Origin: Fuscibacter oryzae
GTDB lineage: Bacteria > Pseudomonadota > Alphaproteobacteria > Rhodobacterales > Rhodobacteraceae
Length of the DNA stretch: 64,000 nucleotides
NCBI RefSeq assembly: GCF_016765795.1
Contig: NZ_JAESVP010000005.1
Coordinates: forward strand, 1-64,000
Direction of reading: 5' to 3'
Part shown: piece after piece, positions 7,867 to 14,563 of the stretch
Layout of the letters: each line of letters begins with the position of its first letter
Numbering within the stretch: position 1 is the stretch's first letter
The notes under the pieces: generated by a model
The model's input: only the letters and a program-made list of their open reading frames with translations
Told to the model about the DNA's origin: nothing
Database searches by the model: none
Translations under genes and position numbers: made by a program

Positions 7867-9117
7867 TCAGCCGCGACGCAAAGCCGCCAGAAGGTCTGGC
7901 GAGGGCACCCCCGTCACCGCCAGCCCGCGCGATTTCTGAAAGGCGCTGATGGCATCCTTGGTCTTGGTGCCAATCACCCCATCCGGCGTGCCAACGTCAT
8001 AGCCCATGCCCGCCAGCCGCGTTTGAATCTCCTGCCGGTCAGCCTTGGTCAGCCCGGTGGCATCGGGCGGAAAGCTGCCGCGCAGCGGCCCCTGCCCGCG
8101 CAACCGGTCCGACAGATGGCCGACGCCCAACGCATAATTCTCGGCATTGTTATAGCGCAGGATCACGTTGAAATTCTGGAAAATCAAAAACGCAGGCCCG
8201 CCCGCCCCAGCCGGGGCAAGAACCGACCCGACACCGCCCGGCAACCCGCCGCCCTCCGCCGCTGTCACCCCCATCGCCGCCCATTCCGCCGTGGCCCGCC
8301 CCTTGCCGCGCCCGGCCAGCGCGGTGTCGAACCCGGCGGGCAGGCGCACTTCCATCCCCCAGGGCTGCCCGCGCTGCCAACCCGAGCGTGACAGATAGGC
8401 GGCAGTCGAAGCCAGCGCATCACCCGGATCATCCGACCAGATGTCGCGTCGCCAGTCGCCATCGAAATCAACCGCATAGGCCAGATAAGAGGTCGGGATG
8501 AACTGGGTATGCCCCATCGCCCCCGCCCAACTGCCGGTCATCCGGTCGGGCGTCGTATCGCCCGACTGCAGGATTTTCAGCGCCGCAATCAACTGCCCCT
8601 CGAAAAACTCGCCCCGCCGCCCCTCAAACGCCAGCGTGGACAGGGCAGAGATCACCGGCACATCGCCGCGCCGGGTGCCAAAGAAACTCTCCAGCCCCCA
8701 GACCGCCGCCACGATGTAACGGTCTACGCCATAGCGCCCCTCAATCGCCGCCAACTCGCCGCCAAAGCGCGAAACCATCTGCCGCCCCAGCGCCACCCGC
8801 TCATCCGAGGCGGCGATGGACAGGTAATCCTCGGTCGTGCGGGTAAACTCGGTCTGGTTGCGGTCGCGCTCGATCACGCCGGGCAGGAAGCCGACATGGC
8901 GAAAGGCCGCGTCGATCACGCCGCCGGAAATCCCCCGCCCCGCTGCCCGCGCCCGAAACCCGTCAACCCAAGCGTCAAACGCCGCATTCGGCTCGGGCCG
9001 GAACACCTGCGATGGCACGCGCGGCACAGACCCGCCGCCGCCTACGCAAGCCGAAAGCCCCGCCAGCGACACCATCCCCAAAACCGCCCCACGCCGCGTG
9101 ATCATCCTCGCCCCCAT
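7867..9117 (-). CDS. lytic murein transglycosylase (MltB family) with peptidoglycan-binding domain
   Basis: Secreted or lipid-anchored lytic transglycosylase, 416 residues. The N-terminus has a signal sequence ending in GLSAC, a plausible lipobox with Cys24. Next comes an SLT_2/MltB catalytic domain: the catalytic glutamate is in AVWGLESFFG (about residue 145), followed by GAMGHTQFIPTSY, diagnostic for the family. Residues about 350-412 form a PG_binding_1 domain (DRQEIQTRLAGMGYDVG). The enzyme cleaves the MurNAc-GlcNAc bond with 1,6-anhydro product formation, in the periplasm. Two start codons are possible (9117 or four codons later). Repeat copy 2 lies directly upstream, so it is probably transcribed from its own promoter. 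Confidence 0.92.
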   Translation of the reverse strand: MGARMITRRGAVLGMVSLAGLSACVGGGGSVPRVPSQVFRPEPNAAFDAWVDGFRARAAGRGISGGVIDAAFRHVGFLPGVIERDRNQTEFTRTTEDYLSIAASDERVALGRQMVSRFGGELAAIEGRYGVDRYIVAAVWGLESFFGTRRGDVPVISALSTLAFEGRRGEFFEGQLIAALKILQSGDTTPDRMTGSWAGAMGHTQFIPTSYLAYAVDFDGDWRRDIWSDDPGDALASTAAYLSRSGWQRGQPWGMEVRLPAGFDTALAGRGKGRATAEWAAMGVTAAEGGGLPGGVGSVLAPAGAGGPAFLIFQNFNVILRYNNAENYALGVGHLSDRLRGQGPLRGSFPPDATGLTKADRQEIQTRLAGMGYDVGTPDGVIGTKTKDAISAFQKSRGLAVTGVPSPDLLAALRRG

Positions 9118-9140
9118 AGCCGCCTGCCCATCATCTGTTC

Positions 9141-9182
9141 ATAAATATCCCACGGGGGCGCGGGGGTGTGAAACCCCCGCTG
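9141..9182 (-). repeat. terminator-like palindromic repeat, copy 2
   Basis: On the minus strand the order is a GCGGGGGT / ACCCCCGC hairpin with the loop TTCAC, then GCCCCCGTGGGATATTTAT. It lies 23 bases before the start of the lytic transglycosylase gene and after the trmJ stop. It matches the layout of the element at 1947-1984. Confidence 0.5.
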
Positions 9183-9224
9183 TCGCAACATGCGGAATGT
9201 CGCCCAACGCCAAGAACCAAAACC

Positions 9225-9965
9225 CTATTCCCCGCCCTGCACCTTCAGCTTATAGGCAATCTGGCGCAACATGCCGTGAAAGGTCTGCACCTCGGCCCGC
9301 GTCAGGTTCAGCCGCCCCCACATGTTGCGCAGGTTCAGCCGCATCCCGTCGGCCTTGGTGGGTGGGAAAAAGAAGCCCGCCGCCTCCAGCCGCTCCTCAA
9401 AATGCTCGGCCAGCTTTTCCACCTCGTGCCGCTGGGCAAATTCGGTGCGGGCAAGGTTCATCACCTCGGGCACCACCTCCTGCGTCTGCCGACCCCATTC
9501 ATAGCCCACCAGCAACGCGCATTGGCCCAGGTTCAGCGACGGGAACTCGGGGTTCACCGGCACCGTGATCAGCGCATTTGCATGCACCAGATCCTCATTT
9601 TCCAGCCCCGCGCGTTCCGGGCCGAACATCACGGCCACCCGCTTGCCCGCCGCCACCAGCGCGCGGGCCTGTTCCATCGCCCGCTCGGGCGTCAGCACGG
9701 GCTTGACCATCTCGCGGTTGCGCGCGGTGGTGGCAAAGACGTAATCACAATCACCGACCGCCGCCGCCAGATCGGGGAACACCCCGGCATGGTCCAGCAC
9801 ACGGCCCGCGCCCGAGGCCATGGCATTGGCCTTTGGGTTGGGCCAGCCGTCGCGCGGGTCCACAATCCGCATCCGGTCCAGCCCGAAATTCAACATCGCC
9901 CGCGCCGCCGCGCCGATGTTCTCGCCCATCTGCGGGCGCACAAGAATGAAGGCGGGGGGGATCAT
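9225..9965 (-). CDS. trmJ: tRNA (cytidine/uridine-2'-O-)-methyltransferase TrmJ
   Basis: SPOUT-class RNA methyltransferase of the TrmJ type, 246 residues. The N-terminus IPPAFILVRPQMGENIGAAA is the family's opening block; later come VAVMFGPERAGLENEDL and ITVPVNPEFPSLNLGQ, the knot motifs that bind S-adenosylmethionine. TrmJ methylates the 2'-O of residue 32 in the anticodon loop of several tRNAs. The start is set at the ATG that begins this block, with AAAGG upstream; longer in-frame starts add 73 residues of non-conserved sequence. It is divergent from the TfoX-N gene and followed by a terminator-like repeat. Confidence 0.9.
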   Translation of the reverse strand: MIPPAFILVRPQMGENIGAAARAMLNFGLDRMRIVDPRDGWPNPKANAMASGAGRVLDHAGVFPDLAAAVGDCDYVFATTARNREMVKPVLTPERAMEQARALVAAGKRVAVMFGPERAGLENEDLVHANALITVPVNPEFPSLNLGQCALLVGYEWGRQTQEVVPEVMNLARTEFAQRHEVEKLAEHFEERLEAAGFFFPPTKADGMRLNLRNMWGRLNLTRAEVQTFHGMLRQIAYKLKVQGGE

Positions 9966-10044
9966 GGGTGGCCTTTGGCTTGGGGTGCGGGCCGTGATAC
10001 CCTTCACGACCCCACCTGACAAGGCGGGCAGATCGGAGGACGGA

Positions 10045-10395
10045 ATGGCATGGGACGAAGGACTGGCGCAGCTTTTGCGCGATGATCTGGCCGGGCACGG
10101 CATCGTGGAAAAGAAGATGTTCGGCGGCCTCGCCTTTTTGCTGAACGGCCACATGGTCTGCGGCGTCCACCGCGGCGGGGCCATGTTCCGCGTCGGGAAA
10201 GAGGGCTATGCGGCGGCGCTGGCCGTTCCCGGCATCACCCCCATGATGATGGGCGACCGCCCCATGGCCGCCATGGTCGATGCCAGCGATCAAGCCATAG
10301 CCGATGACGCCCGACGCGGCCAGATCATGGCGCTTGCGCTGGCTGTCGTGCAATCGTTGCCGCCAAAACTGGCCAAGCCGCGAAAAAGCCGCTAA
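10045..10395 (+). CDS. TfoX N-terminal domain protein
   Basis: Small cytoplasmic protein of 116 residues consisting of a TfoX_N domain only. The recognisable core is KKMFGGLAFLLNGHMVCGV (about residues 24-42), then a short strand with MFRVG. TfoX/Sxy is a competence regulator in gammaproteobacteria, but stand-alone N-terminal domain proteins are common and have no established role. The tail is basic (KLAKPRKSR). The start is the ATG after GGAGGACGGA. It lies 26 bases before the ThiE-like gene on the same strand, so the two are probably one transcript. Confidence 0.8.
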   Translation: MAWDEGLAQLLRDDLAGHGIVEKKMFGGLAFLLNGHMVCGVHRGGAMFRVGKEGYAAALAVPGITPMMMGDRPMAAMVDASDQAIADDARRGQIMALALAVVQSLPPKLAKPRKSR

Positions 10396-10421
10396 GGGGG
10401 CCGAAAGCCGGAGATCTGCGC

Positions 10422-11042
10422 ATGTCTGACACCGAACGCCCGCAACTGACCCTGATCACCCCGCCCGCCTTTGATCTGGAGGTGTTCCCCGATCAACTGG
10501 CCGCCGTTCTGGATCAGGTCGATGTCGCCTGTGTCCGTCTGGCGCTGGCCACGCGGGATGAAGACACGCTGTTGCGCGCGGGCGATGCCTGCCGTGTCGT
10601 GTCGCACGCCCGCGACGTGGCGATTGTGATCGAAAGCCATCTGCTGCTGGTCGAGCGGCTGGGGCTGGATGGTGTTCACCTGACCGACGGCGCCCGTTCG
10701 GTCCGCGCCGCGCGCAAGGATCTGGGGGCCGATGCCATCATCGGCGCCTTCTGTGGCACCAGCCGGCACGAGGGGATGAGCGCGGGCGAGGCCGGGGCCG
10801 ATTATGCCGCCTTTGGCCCGATCGGCGCCTCGTCCCTAGGGAAAGGAGAGCAGGTCGAATTCGACCTGTTCGACTGGTGGAGCCAGGTGATCGAGGTGCC
10901 CAGCATCGCCGAAGGTGCCTTGACCACCGAACTGGTTGCGAAATTTGGCCCGGTCACCGATTTCTTCGGTATTGGCGAGGAAATCTGGGCCAGCGACAAT
11001 CCAGTTGCCGCCCTCAAGACGCTGATCGCGCCCTTGGGCTGA
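10422..11042 (+). CDS. ThiE/TenI-like TIM-barrel protein, divergent
   Basis: Protein of 206 residues with the thiamine phosphate synthase/TenI fold. Recognisable blocks are LGLDGVHLTDG (about 77-87) and GEAGADYAAFGPIGAS (about 113-128). However, the residues expected in TMP synthase are changed: the Asn-Asp before the GVHL strand is Glu-Ser (IESHLLL), GPxFPTxTK is reduced to GPIGASSLGKG, and the C-terminal Gly-Gly phosphate loop is not recognisable. I infer a TenI-like or non-catalytic paralogue rather than the main ThiE. The start ATG has GGAG eight bases upstream. It is followed within two bases by a strong hairpin shared with the convergent purS. Confidence 0.65.
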   Translation: MSDTERPQLTLITPPAFDLEVFPDQLAAVLDQVDVACVRLALATRDEDTLLRAGDACRVVSHARDVAIVIESHLLLVERLGLDGVHLTDGARSVRAARKDLGADAIIGAFCGTSRHEGMSAGEAGADYAAFGPIGASSLGKGEQVEFDLFDWWSQVIEVPSIAEGALTTELVAKFGPVTDFFGIGEEIWASDNPVAALKTLIAPLG

Positions 11043-11043
11043 A

Positions 11044-11067
11044 CCCGAAATCTTCAAAGATTTCGGG
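11044..11067. terminator. hairpin between convergent thiE-like and purS genes
   Basis: CCCGAAATCTT / AAGATTTCGGG forms an 11-bp perfect inverted repeat with two central bases, beginning one base after the ThiE-like stop. A T-rich stretch with a second CTTTGAAG core follows on the plus strand. It probably serves as the terminator of the plus-strand unit. Confidence 0.6.
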
Positions 11068-11093
11068 CCGATTTCTTTGAAGGAGTGAAACGC

Positions 11094-11333
11094 TTACAGC
11101 AGTTCGATGCGGTAGCTTTCGATCACCGTATTGGCCAAAAGCTTGTCGCACATCGACTTGACCGCAGCTTCGGCGGCGGCCTTGTCGGTCTCGGCCAGAT
11201 CCAGCTCGATCACCTTGCCCTGACGCACGCCATTCACACCGGCAAAGCCCAAGGTGCCCAGCGCGTGGCGCACCGCCTCGCCCTGCACGTCCAGAACGCC
11301 GGATTTCAGCATCACGGTCACACGGGCTTTCAT
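11094..11333 (-). CDS. purS: phosphoribosylformylglycinamidine synthase subunit PurS
   Basis: PurS, 79 residues, normal for the family. It opens with KARVTVMLKSGVLDVQGEAV, the signature of this small subunit, and ends with the conserved VIESYRIELL. PurS bridges PurL and PurQ in the complex that converts FGAR to FGAM in purine synthesis. The start ATG follows GGAGAAAACCG. It lies 65 bases after purC on the same strand, the usual purC-purS-purQ-purL order, but purQ and purL are not here: the next gene is convergent, so the operon appears to end after purS. Confidence 0.93.
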   Translation of the reverse strand: MKARVTVMLKSGVLDVQGEAVRHALGTLGFAGVNGVRQGKVIELDLAETDKAAAEAAVKSMCDKLLANTVIESYRIELL

Positions 11334-11398
11334 CGGTTTTCTCCGCTGCAAAGGATATGCCGCCCCCTTAGCCGCAGGGGCAAGGGAAGGGCAAGAGG

Positions 11399-12166
11399 TC
11401 AGTTGATCAATGTGGGCTTGGGCGCGTGGGTCACGTTCGACGGCAACACACCCAAACGGCGGGCAAGCTCGGTATAGACATCGGCCAAAGGCCCCGGTTC
11501 CACCGGTGCACCGGCAGTGCCTTCGCGCTCGGCCAACCCGCGCATGTCCCACAGACGGCAGTTGTCGGGGCTGATCTCGTCGGCCACGATCAGGCGCATG
11601 AAATCGCCCTCCCAGATGCGGCCCACCTCGATGCGGAAATCGGCAAGGCGGATGCCCACGCCCATCATTACGCCCGACAGGAAATCATTCACCCGCAAGG
11701 CCAGCGCGATCATGTCATCCAGATCCTGCTGATTGGCCCAGCCAAAGGCGACGATATGCTCTTCCGACACCATCGGGTCGTTCAGCCGCTCGTCCTTGTA
11801 GTAATATTCCACGATCGGACGCGGCAGCGGCATGCCTTCGGGAATGCCAAGGCGGGTAGACAGCTCGCCAGCGGCAAAGTTGCGCACGACCACCTGCAAC
11901 GGAATGATCTCGGCCATGCGGACCAGTTGTTCACGCATGTTCAGGCGGCGGATGAAATGCGTCGGCACCCCGATGGAATTCAGCCCGGCCATGAAGAATT
12001 CCGACAGGCGGTTGTTCAGCACCCCCCGCCCCTCGACGGCCGAGGGCTGCACTTCTGGCTGACCGGCGGCGGCCTCATCCTTGAAGTACTGGATCAGCGT
12101 GCCCGGCTCCGGCCCTTCGTACAGGATCTTTGCCTTGCCCTCATAGACCTTCTTGCGCCGCGCCAT
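11399..12166 (-). CDS. purC: SAICAR synthetase PurC
   Basis: Phosphoribosylaminoimidazole-succinocarboxamide synthase, 255 residues. It joins CAIR with aspartate using ATP to form SAICAR in purine synthesis. Family blocks seen are KKVYEGKAKILYEGPEPG at the N-terminus (ATP grasp), RLNMREQLVRMAEIIPLQVV (about 74-93), VRNFAAGELSTRLGI, and the catalytic segment DFRIEVGRI with VADEISPDNCRLWD (about 195-208). The start ATG lies behind GAGGTCAAG. It probably forms a two-gene unit with purS. Confidence 0.95.
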   Translation of the reverse strand: MARRKKVYEGKAKILYEGPEPGTLIQYFKDEAAAGQPEVQPSAVEGRGVLNNRLSEFFMAGLNSIGVPTHFIRRLNMREQLVRMAEIIPLQVVVRNFAAGELSTRLGIPEGMPLPRPIVEYYYKDERLNDPMVSEEHIVAFGWANQQDLDDMIALALRVNDFLSGVMMGVGIRLADFRIEVGRIWEGDFMRLIVADEISPDNCRLWDMRGLAEREGTAGAPVEPGPLADVYTELARRLGVLPSNVTHAPKPTLIN

Positions 12167-12390
12167 CTTGACCTCATGCCAATGGGTATCGGGGCAGCAA
12201 AGGCCACCCTGTCCCGGTGCCCTGCCTATATGCCGTGCAACCGCCCAGCGCAACCCGACTGCCACCCCTGCGACCGCCATAACCGGGGGCGAACCGTCGC
12301 GGGGTGGTTCCTTGGGCGTCAACGGGGCTTGATCGGCTGGGGTGCTGCGGGCATATGGGGGGAAAGGATCAGTGACCCAGGGGGCCAGAG

Positions 12391-12705
12391 ATGACCACGT
12401 TCGACGACCGCGAGCACGCTTTCGAAGCCAAATTCGCCCATGATGCCGACATGCAGTTCCGCGCCGAGGCCCGCCGCAACAAGCTGGCCGGGCTGTGGGC
12501 CGCAGGTCTGCTGGGCAAAACCGGCGATGAAGCCAACGACTACGCAATGTCAGTGGTTTCCGCGGATTTCGAGGAAGCGGGCAGCGAGGATGTGGTGCGC
12601 AGGCTGGCCACCGACCTGGGTGCCAAGGCTGGCGCGGACGAGATTCGCGCCAAGCTGGGCGAGCTGCTGGCCGTCGCCAAAGCGCAGTTGATGACCGAGA
12701 ACTAA
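12391..12705 (+). CDS. DUF1476 protein (F1-ATPase inhibitor zeta subunit)
   Basis: DUF1476 protein, 104 residues, all helical. In Paracoccus and relatives this family is the zeta subunit, which blocks rotation of the F1Fo-ATPase in the hydrolysis direction. The conserved opening FDDREHAFEAKFAHDADMQF (residues 4-23) is the inhibitory segment, followed by RRNKLAGLWAA. It is cytoplasmic. The start ATG has a purine-rich GGGGGCCAGAG upstream. It is divergent from purC across 224 bases that hold no other gene, and followed by a hairpin terminator. Confidence 0.9.
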   Translation: MTTFDDREHAFEAKFAHDADMQFRAEARRNKLAGLWAAGLLGKTGDEANDYAMSVVSADFEEAGSEDVVRRLATDLGAKAGADEIRAKLGELLAVAKAQLMTEN

Positions 12706-12727
12706 GTCATCCCAAAATGATACGCAG

Positions 12728-12757
12728 GGCCGGGGCCAGACAGGCGCCCGGCCTTTT
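12728..12757 (+). terminator. intrinsic terminator after DUF1476 gene
   Basis: A 7-bp stem GGCCGGG / CCCGGCC with a 12-base loop is followed by TTTT. Confidence 0.65.
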
Positions 12758-12856
12758 CATTTGCCGCCAATCGAAAATGATCATGCGCAATATGAATTTG
12801 CCTATCCTGCGCCCCCATGGCACCACAGAACAAACCCCAAGCCCCAAAGGCCTATC

Positions 12857-13864
12857 ATGGACAGACTTTCCCAACTCCTCTCCACCCGCGACTGGCTGAT
12901 GGCCGATGGCGCAACCGGCACCAACCTGTTCAACATGGGCCTGTCGTCCGGTGAGCCGCCCGAATTGTGGAACGTCGATCAGCCCGACAACATCCGCACC
13001 CTTTACCGGGCCGCGGTGGATGCCGGGTCCGACATCTTCCTGACCAACACCTTTGGTGGCAACGCGGCACGGCTAAAGCTGCACAACGCCCAAAGCCGGG
13101 TGCGCGAATTGAACCGCGTCGGGGCCGCGCTGGGGCGCGAGATTGCCGATGCCTCGGGGCGTTCGGTCGTGGTGGCAGGCTCGGTCGGGCCGACCGGGGA
13201 AATCTTTGAACCGATGGGCACCATGACCCATGCCGTTGCCGTGGAGATATTTCACGAACAGGCCGAGGGGCTGAAAGAAGGCGGCGCGGATGTGCTCTGG
13301 ATCGAAACCATTAGCGCCCCCGAAGAATACCGCGCGGCGGCCGAGGCGGCCAAGCTGGCCAACATGCCCTGGTGCGGCACGATGAGCTTTGACACCGCAG
13401 GCCGCACCATGATGGGCGTCACCTCTTCGGCGCTGGCCGATCTGGTCGAAACCCTGCCCAATCCGCCGCTGGCCTTCGGGGCAAACTGCGGCGTCGGGGC
13501 GTCTGACCTGATGCGCACGGTGATGGGCTTCATCACCCATGGCGCCGCGCGGCCCGTCATCGCCAAGGGCAACGCCGGCATTCCCAAGTATCACGATGGC
13601 CATATCCACTATGACGGCACGCCCGAGTTGATGGCGGAATATGCCGTGCTTGCGCGCGATGCGGGCGTGCGGATCATCGGCGGCTGCTGCGGCACGATGC
13701 CCGAACATCTGCGGGCGATGCGGGCGGCGCTGGAAAGCCGCCCCAAGGGTGAGCGGCCGACGCTGGAGGATATTGCTGGTAAGCTCGGCGGTTTTTCGTC
13801 GGCCTCTGATGGCACGGGCGGGGATGAAGGGCCGAAGCGCGAGCGGCGCGGGCGGCGGGGGTAA
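12857..13864 (+). CDS. bmt: betaine--homocysteine S-methyltransferase
   Basis: Zinc-dependent methyltransferase of the Bmt/MetH homocysteine-binding group, 335 residues. The zinc cysteines are in GANCGVG (about residue 210) and GGCCGTMPEH (about 280). The N-terminal LMADGATGTNLF and FLTNTFGGN are typical of this TIM barrel. In Rhodobacteraceae, Bmt transfers a methyl group from glycine betaine to homocysteine, giving methionine and dimethylglycine. The basic, glycine-rich C-terminal tail (ERRGRRG) is not conserved. The start ATG lies seven bases behind AAAGG. It is isolated from demethylating enzymes for dimethylglycine and sarcosine, which are not in this window. Confidence 0.9.
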   Translation: MDRLSQLLSTRDWLMADGATGTNLFNMGLSSGEPPELWNVDQPDNIRTLYRAAVDAGSDIFLTNTFGGNAARLKLHNAQSRVRELNRVGAALGREIADASGRSVVVAGSVGPTGEIFEPMGTMTHAVAVEIFHEQAEGLKEGGADVLWIETISAPEEYRAAAEAAKLANMPWCGTMSFDTAGRTMMGVTSSALADLVETLPNPPLAFGANCGVGASDLMRTVMGFITHGAARPVIAKGNAGIPKYHDGHIHYDGTPELMAEYAVLARDAGVRIIGGCCGTMPEHLRAMRAALESRPKGERPTLEDIAGKLGGFSSASDGTGGDEGPKRERRGRRG

Positions 13865-13933
13865 CCTGTTTTTCCGGCTTGCGCTACCTCTTTTGCCCCA
13901 GCACTGTGATCCTGTCAGGCAAGGGAGGTGGCG

Positions 13934-14554
13934 TTGGAAACAGATCGTCAGGCCCACTGGAACGATATCTACCGACGCAAGGCGGATGACACGCTAAGTT
14001 GGTATCAGGACAGCCCCGTCATATCGCTGGAGCTGGCGCTACTGGCGGGCCTGACGCCGGAAACATCCGTCATAGATATCGGCGGCGGTACGTCGCGGCT
14101 GGCGGCAGAACTGATCGCGCGCGGCCTGCGTGACATCACGGTTCTGGACCTTTCACCCGTGGCTTTGGAAGTCGCGCGCAACAGGCTTGAGGGCGCGGCG
14201 GATACGGTCCACTGGATTGCCGCCGATATCACACAATGGGCGGTTCCGCGCAGATTTGACCTCTGGCACGACCGCGCCGTGTTTCACTTTCTGACCGAGG
14301 CGACGAACCGGGCAGCCTATCTGGAAAGGCTGCACGATGCAGTGCCATCGGGTGGCCATGCGATCATCGCCACCTTTGCGCCCGATGGTCCGGACAGATG
14401 CAGCGGCTTGCCTGTCATAAGGTATGACCCCACCTCTCTTGCCCGGCAAGTTGGAGGGCGATTCACCCTGATCGCGCACCGCGCGCAAAAGCACCAGACG
14501 CCGGGCGGCAATACCCAATCGTTCCAGTTCAGCCTGTTTTGCAAGACCGGCTGA
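13934..14554 (+). CDS. class I SAM-dependent methyltransferase
   Basis: Small methyltransferase, about 206 residues. The SAM-binding glycine motif is VIDIGGGTSRLAAELI (about 47-62), followed by an acidic end of strand 2 in TVLDLSP and the Asp-Ile motif AADITQW. The substrate is unknown; it resembles TehB-like and related small-molecule methyltransferases. I prefer the TTG at 13934, five bases behind GGGAGG, over the GTG at 13928, which overlaps that ribosome site. It follows bmt after 69 bases, so it may be co-transcribed. It is convergent with priA. Confidence 0.82.
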   Translation: METDRQAHWNDIYRRKADDTLSWYQDSPVISLELALLAGLTPETSVIDIGGGTSRLAAELIARGLRDITVLDLSPVALEVARNRLEGAADTVHWIAADITQWAVPRRFDLWHDRAVFHFLTEATNRAAYLERLHDAVPSGGHAIIATFAPDGPDRCSGLPVIRYDPTSLARQVGGRFTLIAHRAQKHQTPGGNTQSFQFSLFCKTG

Positions 14555-14563
14555 CCCGATGGC

